Shown piece by piece: positions 16,085 to 24,469 of a stretch of 64,000 nt of DNA; within the stretch, counting starts at the first letter, position 1, and the number at the start of each line of letters is the position of its first letter. The notes below the pieces were generated by a model that ran no database searches, was not told where the DNA came from, and saw nothing but the letters and a program-made list of their open reading frames with translations. The position numbers and the translations under genes were made by a program. The stretch is from assembly GCF_040496035.1 (NCBI RefSeq), contig NZ_JBEPJZ010000001.1, positions 496,001 to 560,000 on the forward strand, read 5' to 3'. The DNA is from Agromyces sp. SYSU T00194 (GTDB lineage: Bacteria; Actinomycetota; Actinomycetes; Actinomycetales; Microbacteriaceae).

Positions 16085-17725
16085 TCAGTCGCGGGTGAGC
16101 GGCTCGAACCGCATCAGACTGTCGGGCTCGAGCACGAACCCGGAGATGTCGTCGCGCATGGCCACGAGGTAGCTGGGCTCGCCCAGGCTCAGGATCGGCA
16201 CGTCCGCGTTCAGCACCTTCTGGACCTCGGTCGAGAGCTGCTGGCGGGCGTCCGGGTCGAGCTCGACGGCCAGCTGCTCGGCGAGCGCGTCCATCTCGTC
16301 GCTGACGTACCCGTAGCGGTTCAGCACGGCGTCGGACGTGAAGAAGAGGAACACCGAGTAGTACGGGTCGTCGACGTAGCTCGACGACCCCGTGACCATG
16401 AATGCGTCGCCTTCCTGGGCGAAGCTGCGCTCTGAGAACGCGGCCGGCGCCAGCTGGTTGATGTTCATGGTGACGCCGATCTCGGCGAGCGCGCTCTGCA
16501 CGGGCACGGCCAGCGCCTGGCCGATCGTGTCCGCGGTCGACACATCCAGCGTGAACTCGAACCCATCGGCGTAGCCTGCGTCGTCGAGGAGGTCCGCGGC
16601 CAGCTCGAGGTCCTCCGTCGTGACGCCGTTGTCGGCGTCCGCGTCGAAGCTCGCCGAGTTCTGCGGCCACAGGCCCTGCGGGGTCTGGGCGTACCCGAGG
16701 CCGACCTCGTCGGCAATCGCGTCGTACGGGATGGCGTGCGAGAGCGCTTCGCGCACCCGGACGTCACCGAACGGCTCGAAGCCCTGCACCAGGCCGATGT
16801 AGTTCTGCGCCCTGGACGGCACGTCGACGATGGTCACGCCGTCGGTGCCCTCGAGCCCCGCGATCGCGTCGGCGGACAACCCCTCCGCGATGTCGAGCGT
16901 GCCGTTGGCGAGCAGCTGCGCGCGGTCGGTCTCGCTCGGGATGATCTGCATCACGACGGTCTCGAAGTAGACGTCGTCGGCGTACGGGTAGTCCTCGTTC
17001 TTCTGGAGCACGACCTGGTTGCCGGCCTCGTAGTTCTCGAGGGTGTAGGCGCCGCCGCCCAGGCTGTTCTGCGCCATCCAGTCAGCCGCCCAGGGGTCGT
17101 CCTCGGTGGCGTGCTCGGCGATCGCGACCGAATCGAGCACCGAGGCGTCCTGGTCGCGCAGGAGCTGGCCGAACATCGGGCTGGGCGACGGGAGCGTCAC
17201 GACGAACTGCGTGTCGTCGATCTTCTCCAGCTGCGACGCGTCAGTGATGCCGGCCGTGTTGAAGATGAAGACCGGACCCGTGCCCATCCCGAGCGCGCGC
17301 TCGATCGTGTAGATGAAGTCGTCGCTGGTGATCGGGTTGCCGCTCGGGAACGTCGCCCCCTCGGTCACCGTGAAGGTGGCGGTGAGGCCGTCCTCGGACA
17401 TCTCGTAGCTCGCGGCCTCCGCGACCGTCTCCGACGTCTCGCTGATTCCGTACCCGTCGCCCTCGGCGACGGGGTACTTCTGCCACTGGAAGTAGGTGTT
17501 CTTGATGATCTCGTTGGCGATCGCCTCGCTCGCCGTGCCCGGGTCGAACGTCGCCGGGTCACCCGCGATGCCGATCACGAGCTGTCGGTCGTCGCTGGAG
17601 TCGGACGCGTCGGTGGTGCCGCCGGCGGAGCACGCGGCGAGCGCGAGGCCCGCGGTGACCGCGAGGCCGATGGCGGCGGTCGCACGGCGAGCGCCGAGGC
17701 CGCTGCTGCGGAACAGGGATTTCAT
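16085..17725 (-). CDS. Dpp/Opp-type ABC transporter substrate-binding lipoprotein
   Basis: A 546-aa family 5 binding protein (SBP_bac_5): signal peptide with lipobox ending at Cys32 (LALAAC), then VIGIAGDPATFDPGT and the family pattern KNTYFQWQKYPV, DDFIYTIERAL, DVRVREALSHAIPYDAI. Family members bind peptides, opines, nickel or heme; the neighbouring hydantoinase genes suggest a cyclic or N-acylated amino acid derivative, which is inference. AAAGG precedes ATG 17725. There is a 75-nt gap to the hydantoinase B gene, the longest in the operon, with no obvious hairpin. Confidence 0.9.
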   Translation of the reverse strand: MKSLFRSSGLGARRATAAIGLAVTAGLALAACSAGGTTDASDSSDDRQLVIGIAGDPATFDPGTASEAIANEIIKNTYFQWQKYPVAEGDGYGISETSETVAEAASYEMSEDGLTATFTVTEGATFPSGNPITSDDFIYTIERALGMGTGPVFIFNTAGITDASQLEKIDDTQFVVTLPSPSPMFGQLLRDQDASVLDSVAIAEHATEDDPWAADWMAQNSLGGGAYTLENYEAGNQVVLQKNEDYPYADDVYFETVVMQIIPSETDRAQLLANGTLDIAEGLSADAIAGLEGTDGVTIVDVPSRAQNYIGLVQGFEPFGDVRVREALSHAIPYDAIADEVGLGYAQTPQGLWPQNSASFDADADNGVTTEDLELAADLLDDAGYADGFEFTLDVSTADTIGQALAVPVQSALAEIGVTMNINQLAPAAFSERSFAQEGDAFMVTGSSSYVDDPYYSVFLFFTSDAVLNRYGYVSDEMDALAEQLAVELDPDARQQLSTEVQKVLNADVPILSLGEPSYLVAMRDDISGFVLEPDSLMRFEPLTRD

Positions 17726-17800
17726 GCTGGTGCCTTTCGAATGCGGATTCGGGTTGGTGGTGGGGTGGTGCGCTTCAGGGGTGAATCGGTCGTTGGCGGA

Positions 17801-19396
17801 TCATGCGTCGGCCGGGTCGCCCCAGCCGCCGCCGCCGCCGGTGAACACCTCGAGGACCGTTCCTGCTGGGACCTCGAGTGCGTTCGTCTTGAGCCGGCGC
17901 GTACGCTCCTCGTTCGGCCGGGTGACGTAGATGTCCGGCCCGAGGCCGTCGGAACCGCCCATGAGGCCCCAGGACGGCGTCTTCGACCGTTCGAACCAGA
18001 GGGACAGCCGCGCGTCCTCGAGCACCTCGTACACGCGCTCGATGCCTTCACCGCCGCTGAAGCGGCCCGCACCGCCGGACCCCTCCCGGAACGCGTGGCG
18101 ATGGATCCGGATCGGATACCGCTGCTCGATCGTCTCGACCGGCGTGTTCTTGAAGTCGCCCGCCGCGGAGTGGATCAGGGCGTCCTCGCCGTCGCTGCCC
18201 TCCCATGCGCCCCAGCCGCCGGCCAGGGACTCGCCCGACATGAAGACCGGCGAACCGAGGGCGTTCGTGAACGTGACGTTCCACGAGTCGCCGACGTGCC
18301 CGGCGGCCGCGCGATCCGGCACGGCGTCGGAGAGTGCCTTCACGACGAGGTCCATCGCGAGCATCAGGTGCGGTCCGTAGTGCAGGTGCGCGGCCTCGGC
18401 GGGCGGATCGAAGCAGCTCCCCGCGGGGATCACGACGTCGAGGTTCCGGAACGCGCCGCCGGATGCCGGGCTCGTCGGGTTGACCAGGAACTTGAACGCC
18501 TGCTGCAGCGCGGACTCGGTCTGCACTCGGCCGGAGTTGATGCTGCCGCGCGACTGCGTGCTCGACCCGGTCAGGTCGACCGTCATCCGGTCGCCCTCGA
18601 TGGTCACCGTCACCTGGACGTGCACGGGCACGTCCTCGCTGATGCCGTCGCCGTCGAGGAATCCCGACGCCCGGTAGGTGCCGTCGGGGATCTCGGAGAC
18701 GGAACGCCGGTCGTCGGCCTCGGCGTGCGCGAAGTAGGTCTGGATCGCGGCGTCGACGGTCGGCCAGCCGTAGCGGGAGACGATCGCGTGGAACCGCTCC
18801 TCCCCCGTGCGGCAGGCGGCGACCTCGGCGAGCAGGTCGCCGACGAGCGCGTCCGGGAACCGCGAGTTGAGGGCGAGCAGGTCGAGGATCTGCTGGTCGA
18901 GCACCCCCGCGTGCCAGAGGCGGGTCGGCCCGATGCGGATGCCCTCCTGGAAGATGTCGACCGAGTCGGAGACGTAGCCCGCCTCCTTCGCACCGACGTC
19001 GCTCCAGTGCGCCTTGGCACCGCTGAAGCCGCGGAGGACGCCGTCGACGAAGATCGGCACGAACACCGTGACGTCGTTCAGGTGGCTGCCGCAGACGACG
19101 GAGTCGTTGACGATCCAGACATCGCCCTCGGTGAACGAGTCCTTCCCCTTGATGTCGATGACGGCGCGGATCGCCCCGGAGAGGCTGCCGAGGAAGAACG
19201 GCAGGCCCGGTGCCTGGCCGAGCAGGTAACCGTCGGCGTCGTAGATGCCGACCGAGCAGTCCTTGGCCTCGTAGATGATCGGGCTGTAGGCCGAGCGGTA
19301 GAGGTTGCGTCGCATCTGCTCGGCGCCCGACATGAAGGCGTGCTGCACGACCTCCACGGTCGCCGGGCTCGGTGCAATCTCTGACGTTGCGGTCAT
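17801..19396 (-). CDS. hyuB: Hydantoinase B/oxoprolinase family protein
   Basis: A 531-aa subunit of ATP-dependent amide-ring hydrolases (N-methylhydantoinase, 5-oxoprolinase, acetophenone carboxylase family). The N-terminal pattern EVVQHAFMSGAEQMRRNLYRS, the central GDVWIVNDSVVCGSHLND and the glycine-rich C-terminal GGGGGWGDP are those of HyuB. The ATG overlaps the hyuA stop by four bases. Together with subunit A it should hydrolyse or carboxylate a cyclic amide or ketone in the cytoplasm; the exact substrate cannot be told from sequence. Confidence 0.92.
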   Translation of the reverse strand: MTATSEIAPSPATVEVVQHAFMSGAEQMRRNLYRSAYSPIIYEAKDCSVGIYDADGYLLGQAPGLPFFLGSLSGAIRAVIDIKGKDSFTEGDVWIVNDSVVCGSHLNDVTVFVPIFVDGVLRGFSGAKAHWSDVGAKEAGYVSDSVDIFQEGIRIGPTRLWHAGVLDQQILDLLALNSRFPDALVGDLLAEVAACRTGEERFHAIVSRYGWPTVDAAIQTYFAHAEADDRRSVSEIPDGTYRASGFLDGDGISEDVPVHVQVTVTIEGDRMTVDLTGSSTQSRGSINSGRVQTESALQQAFKFLVNPTSPASGGAFRNLDVVIPAGSCFDPPAEAAHLHYGPHLMLAMDLVVKALSDAVPDRAAAGHVGDSWNVTFTNALGSPVFMSGESLAGGWGAWEGSDGEDALIHSAAGDFKNTPVETIEQRYPIRIHRHAFREGSGGAGRFSGGEGIERVYEVLEDARLSLWFERSKTPSWGLMGGSDGLGPDIYVTRPNEERTRRLKTNALEVPAGTVLEVFTGGGGGWGDPADA

Positions 19397-21393
19397 GCGT
19401 CTTTCCTCTCGAGGAGCAGGTGGCCGGCGGGCAGGCTGACGGCCCGCCAGTGCGGAGGGACGACCGTGGTCGAGGTGGTCTCGAGGACCAGCGCGGGTCC
19501 CTCGACCTCGACCACGTCCTCCCGCAGGTACACCGGGGTCGACTGGGGCACGTCGCCGAAGTGGACGATCTGCTCGCCGACGGCAGCCCCCTCGCGGGCC
19601 TCGGTCACCGTCGCGCCGCGGGACTCGAAGGCCATACCCGTCGAGGCGCGGACGGCCACGAGTTCGATGCCCGAGCCCGGACTCGAGTGCCCGTACCGGC
19701 CGTGGTAGACGTCCTGGAAGTGGTCGATGAGCTCCCCGAAGTCCTGGCCGCGCTCGACCGGGATGGTCAGCGAGTACTCCTGGCCGACGTAGCGGACGTC
19801 GGCGTAGAACTCGAGGTAGGCGTCGTCGTCGGAGATGCCCTCCTGCGCGAGCATGTGGCCGGCGCGCTCGCCGAGGAGGTCGAGCACCTCGTCGATCTCG
19901 GCCGCCGCAGCGTCCTGGTCGCGGAAGAAGGAGCGCACGAAGTCGTGCCGGATGCCGCCCTTGAGCATGCCCGCTGCGGAGAACGAGCCCGGCAGCGCCG
20001 GGATCACGATGCGATCGATCTCCAGCTCGTCGGCGACCGAGGTCGCGTGGAGCCCGCCGGCCCCGCCGAAGAACACCAGCGCGAAGGCGCGGGGGTCGAG
20101 CCCGCGCTCCACGGTGAGCTCCCGGATCGCCTCGGCCATGCGGAAGTCGACGATCTGCAGCGACTGCTGCGCCAGCTCGACGGCGGAGAGGCCGAGCTCG
20201 GCGGCGACGGCCCCCACGGCCTGCTCGGCCGCGGCGCCGTCCAGGCTGAGGCTGCCGCCCAGCCGCTGTGCGAGCGGAATGTGACCGAGCACGACGTGGG
20301 CGTCGGTGACGGCCGGCTGGGTGCCGCCCCGCCCGTACGCGGCGGGCCCGGGCATGGCGCCTGCCGACTCGGGGCCGACGCGCAGCCGTCCGAGGTCGTC
20401 GACCGAGATCAGGCTCCCGCCGCCGGCGCCGATGGTGTGGACCTCGGCTGAGGGAGCGAGCACCGGCAGCTCCTGCAGCTCGTATTCGCTGCGCAGCGAC
20501 GGCTTGCCCTCGCGCACGATCGAGACGTCGAACGAGGTGCCGCCGACATCGGCGGAGATGAGGTCGGGCATGCCGAGCAGGTCGGCGAGCGCGGCGGTGC
20601 CCGTGACACCGCCGACGGGACCGGACATGAGGGTTCCGATGGCGTGGTCCGAGGCCAACCGGGCGATCATCACCCCGCCGTTCGACTCGTTGATGTAGAC
20701 CGGGACCTTCAAACCGGCCTCCTCGAGCGCGGCCTCGAGCGCCGCGAGGTACGCCCGCATGATGGGCGTGATGTACGCCGACATCACGGTGGTCGAGGTG
20801 CGCTCGTACTCGCGCCATTCGGGGGCGACATCCGCGCTGGTCACGACCGAGACGCCGCGGAGCTCCTCCTCGAGGATCTCCCGGACCCGGTGCTCGTGCG
20901 CGGGGTTGACGTAGCTGTGCAGGAGGCAGACCGCTACCGCGGTGTGCCCGGCGGCGCGGATGCGCCCCGCGACCTCGCGCACGCTCGCCTCGTCGACGGG
21001 CACGAGCACCGCCCCGTCGCCGGCCAGTCGCTCGGTCACCTCGAACGTGGCGTCCCGGCCCAGCAGCGGTGCGGGCTTGCGGTAGTGGAGGTTGTACATG
21101 TCGGGGCGGTGGCCGCGTCCGAGGAGGTAGGTGTCGCGGAAGCCCGCGGTCGTCACCAGGGCGACATCCGCACCCCGGCGCTCGAGCAGTGCGTTGAGCC
21201 CCTGCGTCGTGCCGTGCACGAACACCTCGATCGCGTCGAGCGGCACGCGCGACTCGCGCAGTGCGGCGACGACGCCCTCGACGAGGTTCGGCGGCGTCGA
21301 CAGCACCTTCGTCGTGGTCAGCGCGCCGTGCGCGTCCTCGGCGACGAGATCGGTGAAGGTCCCCCCGATGTCGATCGCGATGCGGTAGCCCAT
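19393..21393 (-). CDS. hyuA: Hydantoinase/oxoprolinase family protein, subunit A
   Basis: A 666-aa ATP-binding subunit. The phosphate loop AIDIGGTFTDLV is at the N-terminus, followed by VHGTTQGLNALLER, SGPVGGVTG and SADVGGTSFDVSIV of the actin-like ATPase core. It activates the amide carbonyl with ATP before ring opening by subunit B. ATG 21393 has AAGGG about 6 nt upstream; GTG 21411, which overlaps the previous stop, is a less favoured alternative. Its fusion-free pairing with hyuB and an Opp/Dpp importer is common in actinobacteria and proteobacteria. Confidence 0.92.
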   Translation of the reverse strand: MGYRIAIDIGGTFTDLVAEDAHGALTTTKVLSTPPNLVEGVVAALRESRVPLDAIEVFVHGTTQGLNALLERRGADVALVTTAGFRDTYLLGRGHRPDMYNLHYRKPAPLLGRDATFEVTERLAGDGAVLVPVDEASVREVAGRIRAAGHTAVAVCLLHSYVNPAHEHRVREILEEELRGVSVVTSADVAPEWREYERTSTTVMSAYITPIMRAYLAALEAALEEAGLKVPVYINESNGGVMIARLASDHAIGTLMSGPVGGVTGTAALADLLGMPDLISADVGGTSFDVSIVREGKPSLRSEYELQELPVLAPSAEVHTIGAGGGSLISVDDLGRLRVGPESAGAMPGPAAYGRGGTQPAVTDAHVVLGHIPLAQRLGGSLSLDGAAAEQAVGAVAAELGLSAVELAQQSLQIVDFRMAEAIRELTVERGLDPRAFALVFFGGAGGLHATSVADELEIDRIVIPALPGSFSAAGMLKGGIRHDFVRSFFRDQDAAAAEIDEVLDLLGERAGHMLAQEGISDDDAYLEFYADVRYVGQEYSLTIPVERGQDFGELIDHFQDVYHGRYGHSSPGSGIELVAVRASTGMAFESRGATVTEAREGAAVGEQIVHFGDVPQSTPVYLREDVVEVEGPALVLETTSTTVVPPHWRAVSLPAGHLLLERKDA

Positions 21394-21407
21394 TCCATTC
21401 CCTTCGG

Positions 21408-23048
21408 TCACAGTCGGATCCGATCCAGTTCGTCGTCCAGCCCGAGCAGCTCGTAGCGCTGCAGGGCGATCGGCACGTTGCCGTTCAGCCAGAGGAAGTC
21501 GTGGAACGCCATCAGGTCGAACTCGTCGCCGAGCGTGCGCACGGCATCCGCGAGGAATGCCTCGATCTGGGCCTTCCCGATCTGGTATGTCGAGCCCTGG
21601 ACGGGGATGGCCGCGAAGAACGCGGCCTCGTCCATGGCGGTCTCGAGGTCCATCGGCACGCGATCGGCCATGAGGGCGCCCGCCTCGCGGACGCTGTAGC
21701 GCCCGGTCGCGAGCCCGAGGTCGACCAGCACGCGCAGCGCGCGCAGTCGGAGGAACGAGTGCACGACCGCACGTGTCCCGGGCGCGTCGTCGAAGAGCCC
21801 GGATCGGAGCATGAGCTCCTCGTTGTAGAACGCGATCCCCTCGTTGGGACCCGAGTCGTAGTAGCGGCGGCGCAGGGCGTCCGGATGCCGCCAGGAGAGC
21901 GCGAGCTGCTGGTAGTGCGCACCCTCGTGGATGATGCCGGCTCGCGGATCCCGCGCGTTCGCATCGTAGAAGTAGGGCAGCCCTTCGACCGGCGCCGGCA
22001 TGTAGCTGACGCCGTCGAGGTCGACGCGGTCGTCGTCGGTCAGGTCGTCCGTGACGCCGAGGAACTTCAGGGGTTCGAGGTATGCCGGCATCGGCGCGAC
22101 GAGGTAGTGCCCGAGCGTGGCGGGCTGGCTCAGGATGCGGTTGTGCACGTAGAACTCGCGGATGGCGAGCTCGTCCCGGCGCTCCTGCTCCACCTGCGCC
22201 TCGACATCCGGCAGGAGCGGCGCCTGCTCGCCGCTCCCCTCGATCGCGGACAGGGCTTCCGCACGTGCGAGCTCGCGGCGTCCGATCGCGAGCATCTCGT
22301 CCGCGTCGAGCGGGTTGAGCGCCACCGTCCGGAGGAACTCCCGCACGGCGTCCTCGCCAATCGGCCGCCACTCCGCAGAGCCGGGGATGCGCTCCACGAG
22401 CCACTCGCGGAACGACTCGAGCTCGAGTGCCGCGGTGCGGGCAGCGCCGGCGACGCGATCGCGCACAGCCTCCGGCAACTGCGCGGAGAGCGCCGCCGTC
22501 GAATCCGCGATGCGGACGCCGATCGATTCGAGGTTCGCGGCCGTCTGCTCGGCGAACTGGCGTACCATCGAGCCCGCCAGGTTCTCCCGAGCCCAGACGA
22601 GCACCGTCGGCGTGTGCTCGTAGGCACGCGCGACCCGCTCGGCACGGGCGGCGTCGAACGGCGGGAGCTGGAGCAGCTCGTCGAACACGACGCCGAGCGT
22701 GTGGTCCACGTAGAACCCGGGGTGGGTCGCCCACTGTGCCACCACGTCGAGTTCGAACCGCACGCGGGCGATGGCCGACCCGACGAGCGCGTGATCGACC
22801 ACGGCCGCACGGTGCGCGCGGTCGCCGCGCGGCGCGGGCACCGGCAGCGCGGTCCACTCCGCGGCGAACTCGTCGGCCTTCGCGCGAGCGGCGGCGACGT
22901 CCGAGCGCGACCAAGCCGGCAGCCAACCCTCCGGACGCTGGATGCGCGGGATGTCGTCACTCGTGCGCGGCTGCTGCGCGGCGCGCCACGTCCAGAAGCG
23001 GCGACCGAGCTCCGAGACCGACGAAGCATCCGATGAGGGGGTGTGCAT
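21408..23048 (-). CDS. DUF885 family putative metallopeptidase
   Basis: A 546-aa, mostly helical soluble protein. A zinc-binding HExxH motif is present (IIHEGAHYQQ, His374-Glu375-His378) with downstream acidic residues in NEGIAFYNEEL (Glu403 or Glu410) as likely third ligand. This pattern is that of DUF885 proteins, thought to be zinc carboxypeptidase- or oligopeptidase-like. No signal peptide is seen. It is the first gene of the 14-gene leftward operon, so it may cleave an amide bond in the imported compound. ATG 23048 follows an AT-richer promoter-like region; the frame is open further upstream but the codons there look non-coding. Confidence 0.8.
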   Translation of the reverse strand: MHTPSSDASSVSELGRRFWTWRAAQQPRTSDDIPRIQRPEGWLPAWSRSDVAAARAKADEFAAEWTALPVPAPRGDRAHRAAVVDHALVGSAIARVRFELDVVAQWATHPGFYVDHTLGVVFDELLQLPPFDAARAERVARAYEHTPTVLVWARENLAGSMVRQFAEQTAANLESIGVRIADSTAALSAQLPEAVRDRVAGAARTAALELESFREWLVERIPGSAEWRPIGEDAVREFLRTVALNPLDADEMLAIGRRELARAEALSAIEGSGEQAPLLPDVEAQVEQERRDELAIREFYVHNRILSQPATLGHYLVAPMPAYLEPLKFLGVTDDLTDDDRVDLDGVSYMPAPVEGLPYFYDANARDPRAGIIHEGAHYQQLALSWRHPDALRRRYYDSGPNEGIAFYNEELMLRSGLFDDAPGTRAVVHSFLRLRALRVLVDLGLATGRYSVREAGALMADRVPMDLETAMDEAAFFAAIPVQGSTYQIGKAQIEAFLADAVRTLGDEFDLMAFHDFLWLNGNVPIALQRYELLGLDDELDRIRL

Positions 23049-23084
23049 GCCGTCGATGCAATCGCATGAATGTATCCGGCAGGT

Positions 23085-23097
23085 GAAACGATGTTTC
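23085..23097. promoter_or_regulatory. Candidate operator of the 14-gene operon
   Basis: A perfect inverted repeat GAAAC-GAT-GTTTC lies 37 bases upstream of the first gene's start. On the minus strand a possible -10 box GATACA (23076 to 23071) is placed just downstream, so the repeat would sit in the spacer or over the -35 region, a good position for a repressor. The surrounding 114 bp (23049-23162) is AT-richer than its neighbours. Confidence 0.4.
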
Positions 23098-23162
23098 GAC
23101 TGTGTAAACGTTAGGCGGAAGTGAGCCTCCACCTTTCATTCGAAAACGCAGTCGGCTCAGTT

Positions 23163-23621
23163 CTACAGCTGTGGGAAAAGATCCTCGTGAGAGTGCACCA
23201 GCATCCACGCGCCGTCCGGTCGACGTCGCCAGGCTGCCGACACGCGAATCAGTTCCATCGGCGCGGCATCGTTCGCATACTCGACGACGAGCGTGTGCCG
23301 ACCGATACCCGTGTCGCCCCAGACGTCGATGATCGGGTGGTTCGCGGTGATTCGGGAGACGACCGGGACGTCAGGGCCGCTCGGTCGCGCCGCCCGGAGC
23401 GCGTTGAACTCCCGCATCCCGTTCGCAAGCTCCGCAACGACGGAGTCCCAGATGGTGCAGTCGTCCGAGATGTGCGCATCGGTCCGCGAGCGGTCTCCGG
23501 TCAGGAAGCCGGCGTACATCGAGAGCTGCTCGGCCCAGATCGTGCGCTGCTCGGGCGTGAGCGCGCTCGGGTCCGCAGCGTCGATCAGGGCATCGGGGGA
23601 GGTCATCGCGGGTGCGTCCAT
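23163..23621 (-). CDS. NTF2/SnoaL-like protein
   Basis: A 152-aa protein with the cone-shaped NTF2-like fold pattern: an N-terminal helix (TPEQRTIWAEQLSMYAGFL), a central strand region (HPIIDVWGD, RHTLVVEYAND) and a final strand ending in WMLVHSHEDLFP. Such proteins may be small hydratases, isomerases or ligand-binding proteins. ATG 23621 has GAGGA 7 nt upstream and is preferred to GTG 23645. It is transcribed toward the operon start and divergently from the aldolase gene, so it may belong to the same pathway. Confidence 0.7.
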   Translation of the reverse strand: MDAPAMTSPDALIDAADPSALTPEQRTIWAEQLSMYAGFLTGDRSRTDAHISDDCTIWDSVVAELANGMREFNALRAARPSGPDVPVVSRITANHPIIDVWGDTGIGRHTLVVEYANDAAPMELIRVSAAWRRRPDGAWMLVHSHEDLFPQL

Positions 23622-23727
23622 TCGTCGGTCCTCGGTCGGTGTCACGGGAACGTAACGCGAACGTCGTCTCGTACGATCGACTGACTGATACGTTTCCTTG
23701 TGTTCGTAAAGCAGACTAGGAGATTAC

Positions 23728-24450
23728 TTGTCATTCGCTAATTCCGACGCCAACTGGAGTCGCACCCGCGGCGTTTGGACGTTGCTCGGCGAGTCGCGCA
23801 CGGCACAGGTCGCGAGCAGCGCCGGGTTCGGGTGGAGCGCGATCGACATGCAGCACGGCCGCTGGGACGACGCCGGCATGGTCCGCGCGCTCGAGGTGAT
23901 GGCGGGTCCGGTGCTGGTACGCGTCCGGTCGCTGGACGACGGGCTCGTTGGACGTGCCCTCGACGCCGGCGCCGCGGGCGTGATCGCGCCGATGGTGGAC
24001 TCCCCGGACGACGCACGTCGACTGGTCGCCGCGTCCGCCTACCCGCCGGCGGGCCGGCGCAGCTGGGGCCCGATCGTTTCGGGCTACGGCGCCGCCGACG
24101 CACCGCCCGCACGCGTGTTCGCCATGATCGAGAGCCGAGGCGCCCTGGATCGGGTCGAGGAGATCGCGGCGGTCGCAGGACTCGACGGTCTGTTCGTCGG
24201 CCCGTTCGACCTCGCGCTGGCGCTCGGGATGCCGGTCGACGACCTGCTCCACGACGCGACCGACCTTCGACGGATCGCCCGGGCGGCGGAGCAGGCGGGT
24301 CTGGTCGCCGGCGCGTTCGCGGGTACGCCCGAACGTGCGACCCGGCTGGAGCGCCTCGGTTTCGGCTTCGTCGCCGCCACGACCGACGAAGGGCTGCTCG
24401 CCCGTGGTGCGCGCGAGGTGCTGGCGGATCGAGGCCGCGCCACCAGCTGA
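23728..24450 (+). CDS. HpcH/HpaI aldolase/citrate lyase family protein
   Basis: A 240-aa TIM-barrel class II aldolase-type protein that cleaves or makes 2-oxo acid C-C bonds. Metal and substrate residues are recognisable: Arg66 (LVRVRS), Glu135 (AMIESRGALDRV) and Asp161 in the signature GLFVGPFDLALALG. The start is a TTG at 23728, supported by AGGAG five nt upstream; there is no nearby ATG in frame. It reads away from the big operon across a roughly 106-bp control region and probably removes a 2-oxo acid produced by it; this is inference. Confidence 0.88.
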   Translation: MSFANSDANWSRTRGVWTLLGESRTAQVASSAGFGWSAIDMQHGRWDDAGMVRALEVMAGPVLVRVRSLDDGLVGRALDAGAAGVIAPMVDSPDDARRLVAASAYPPAGRRSWGPIVSGYGAADAPPARVFAMIESRGALDRVEEIAAVAGLDGLFVGPFDLALALGMPVDDLLHDATDLRRIARAAEQAGLVAGAFAGTPERATRLERLGFGFVAATTDEGLLARGAREVLADRGRATS

Positions 24451-24469
24451 TCGCCCGGCCCGCCGCGCG

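Noticed and set aside
16736..19384. An 882-codon open frame on the + strand
   Set aside because: Antisense to the Dpp binding-protein and hyuB genes, which have clear motifs.
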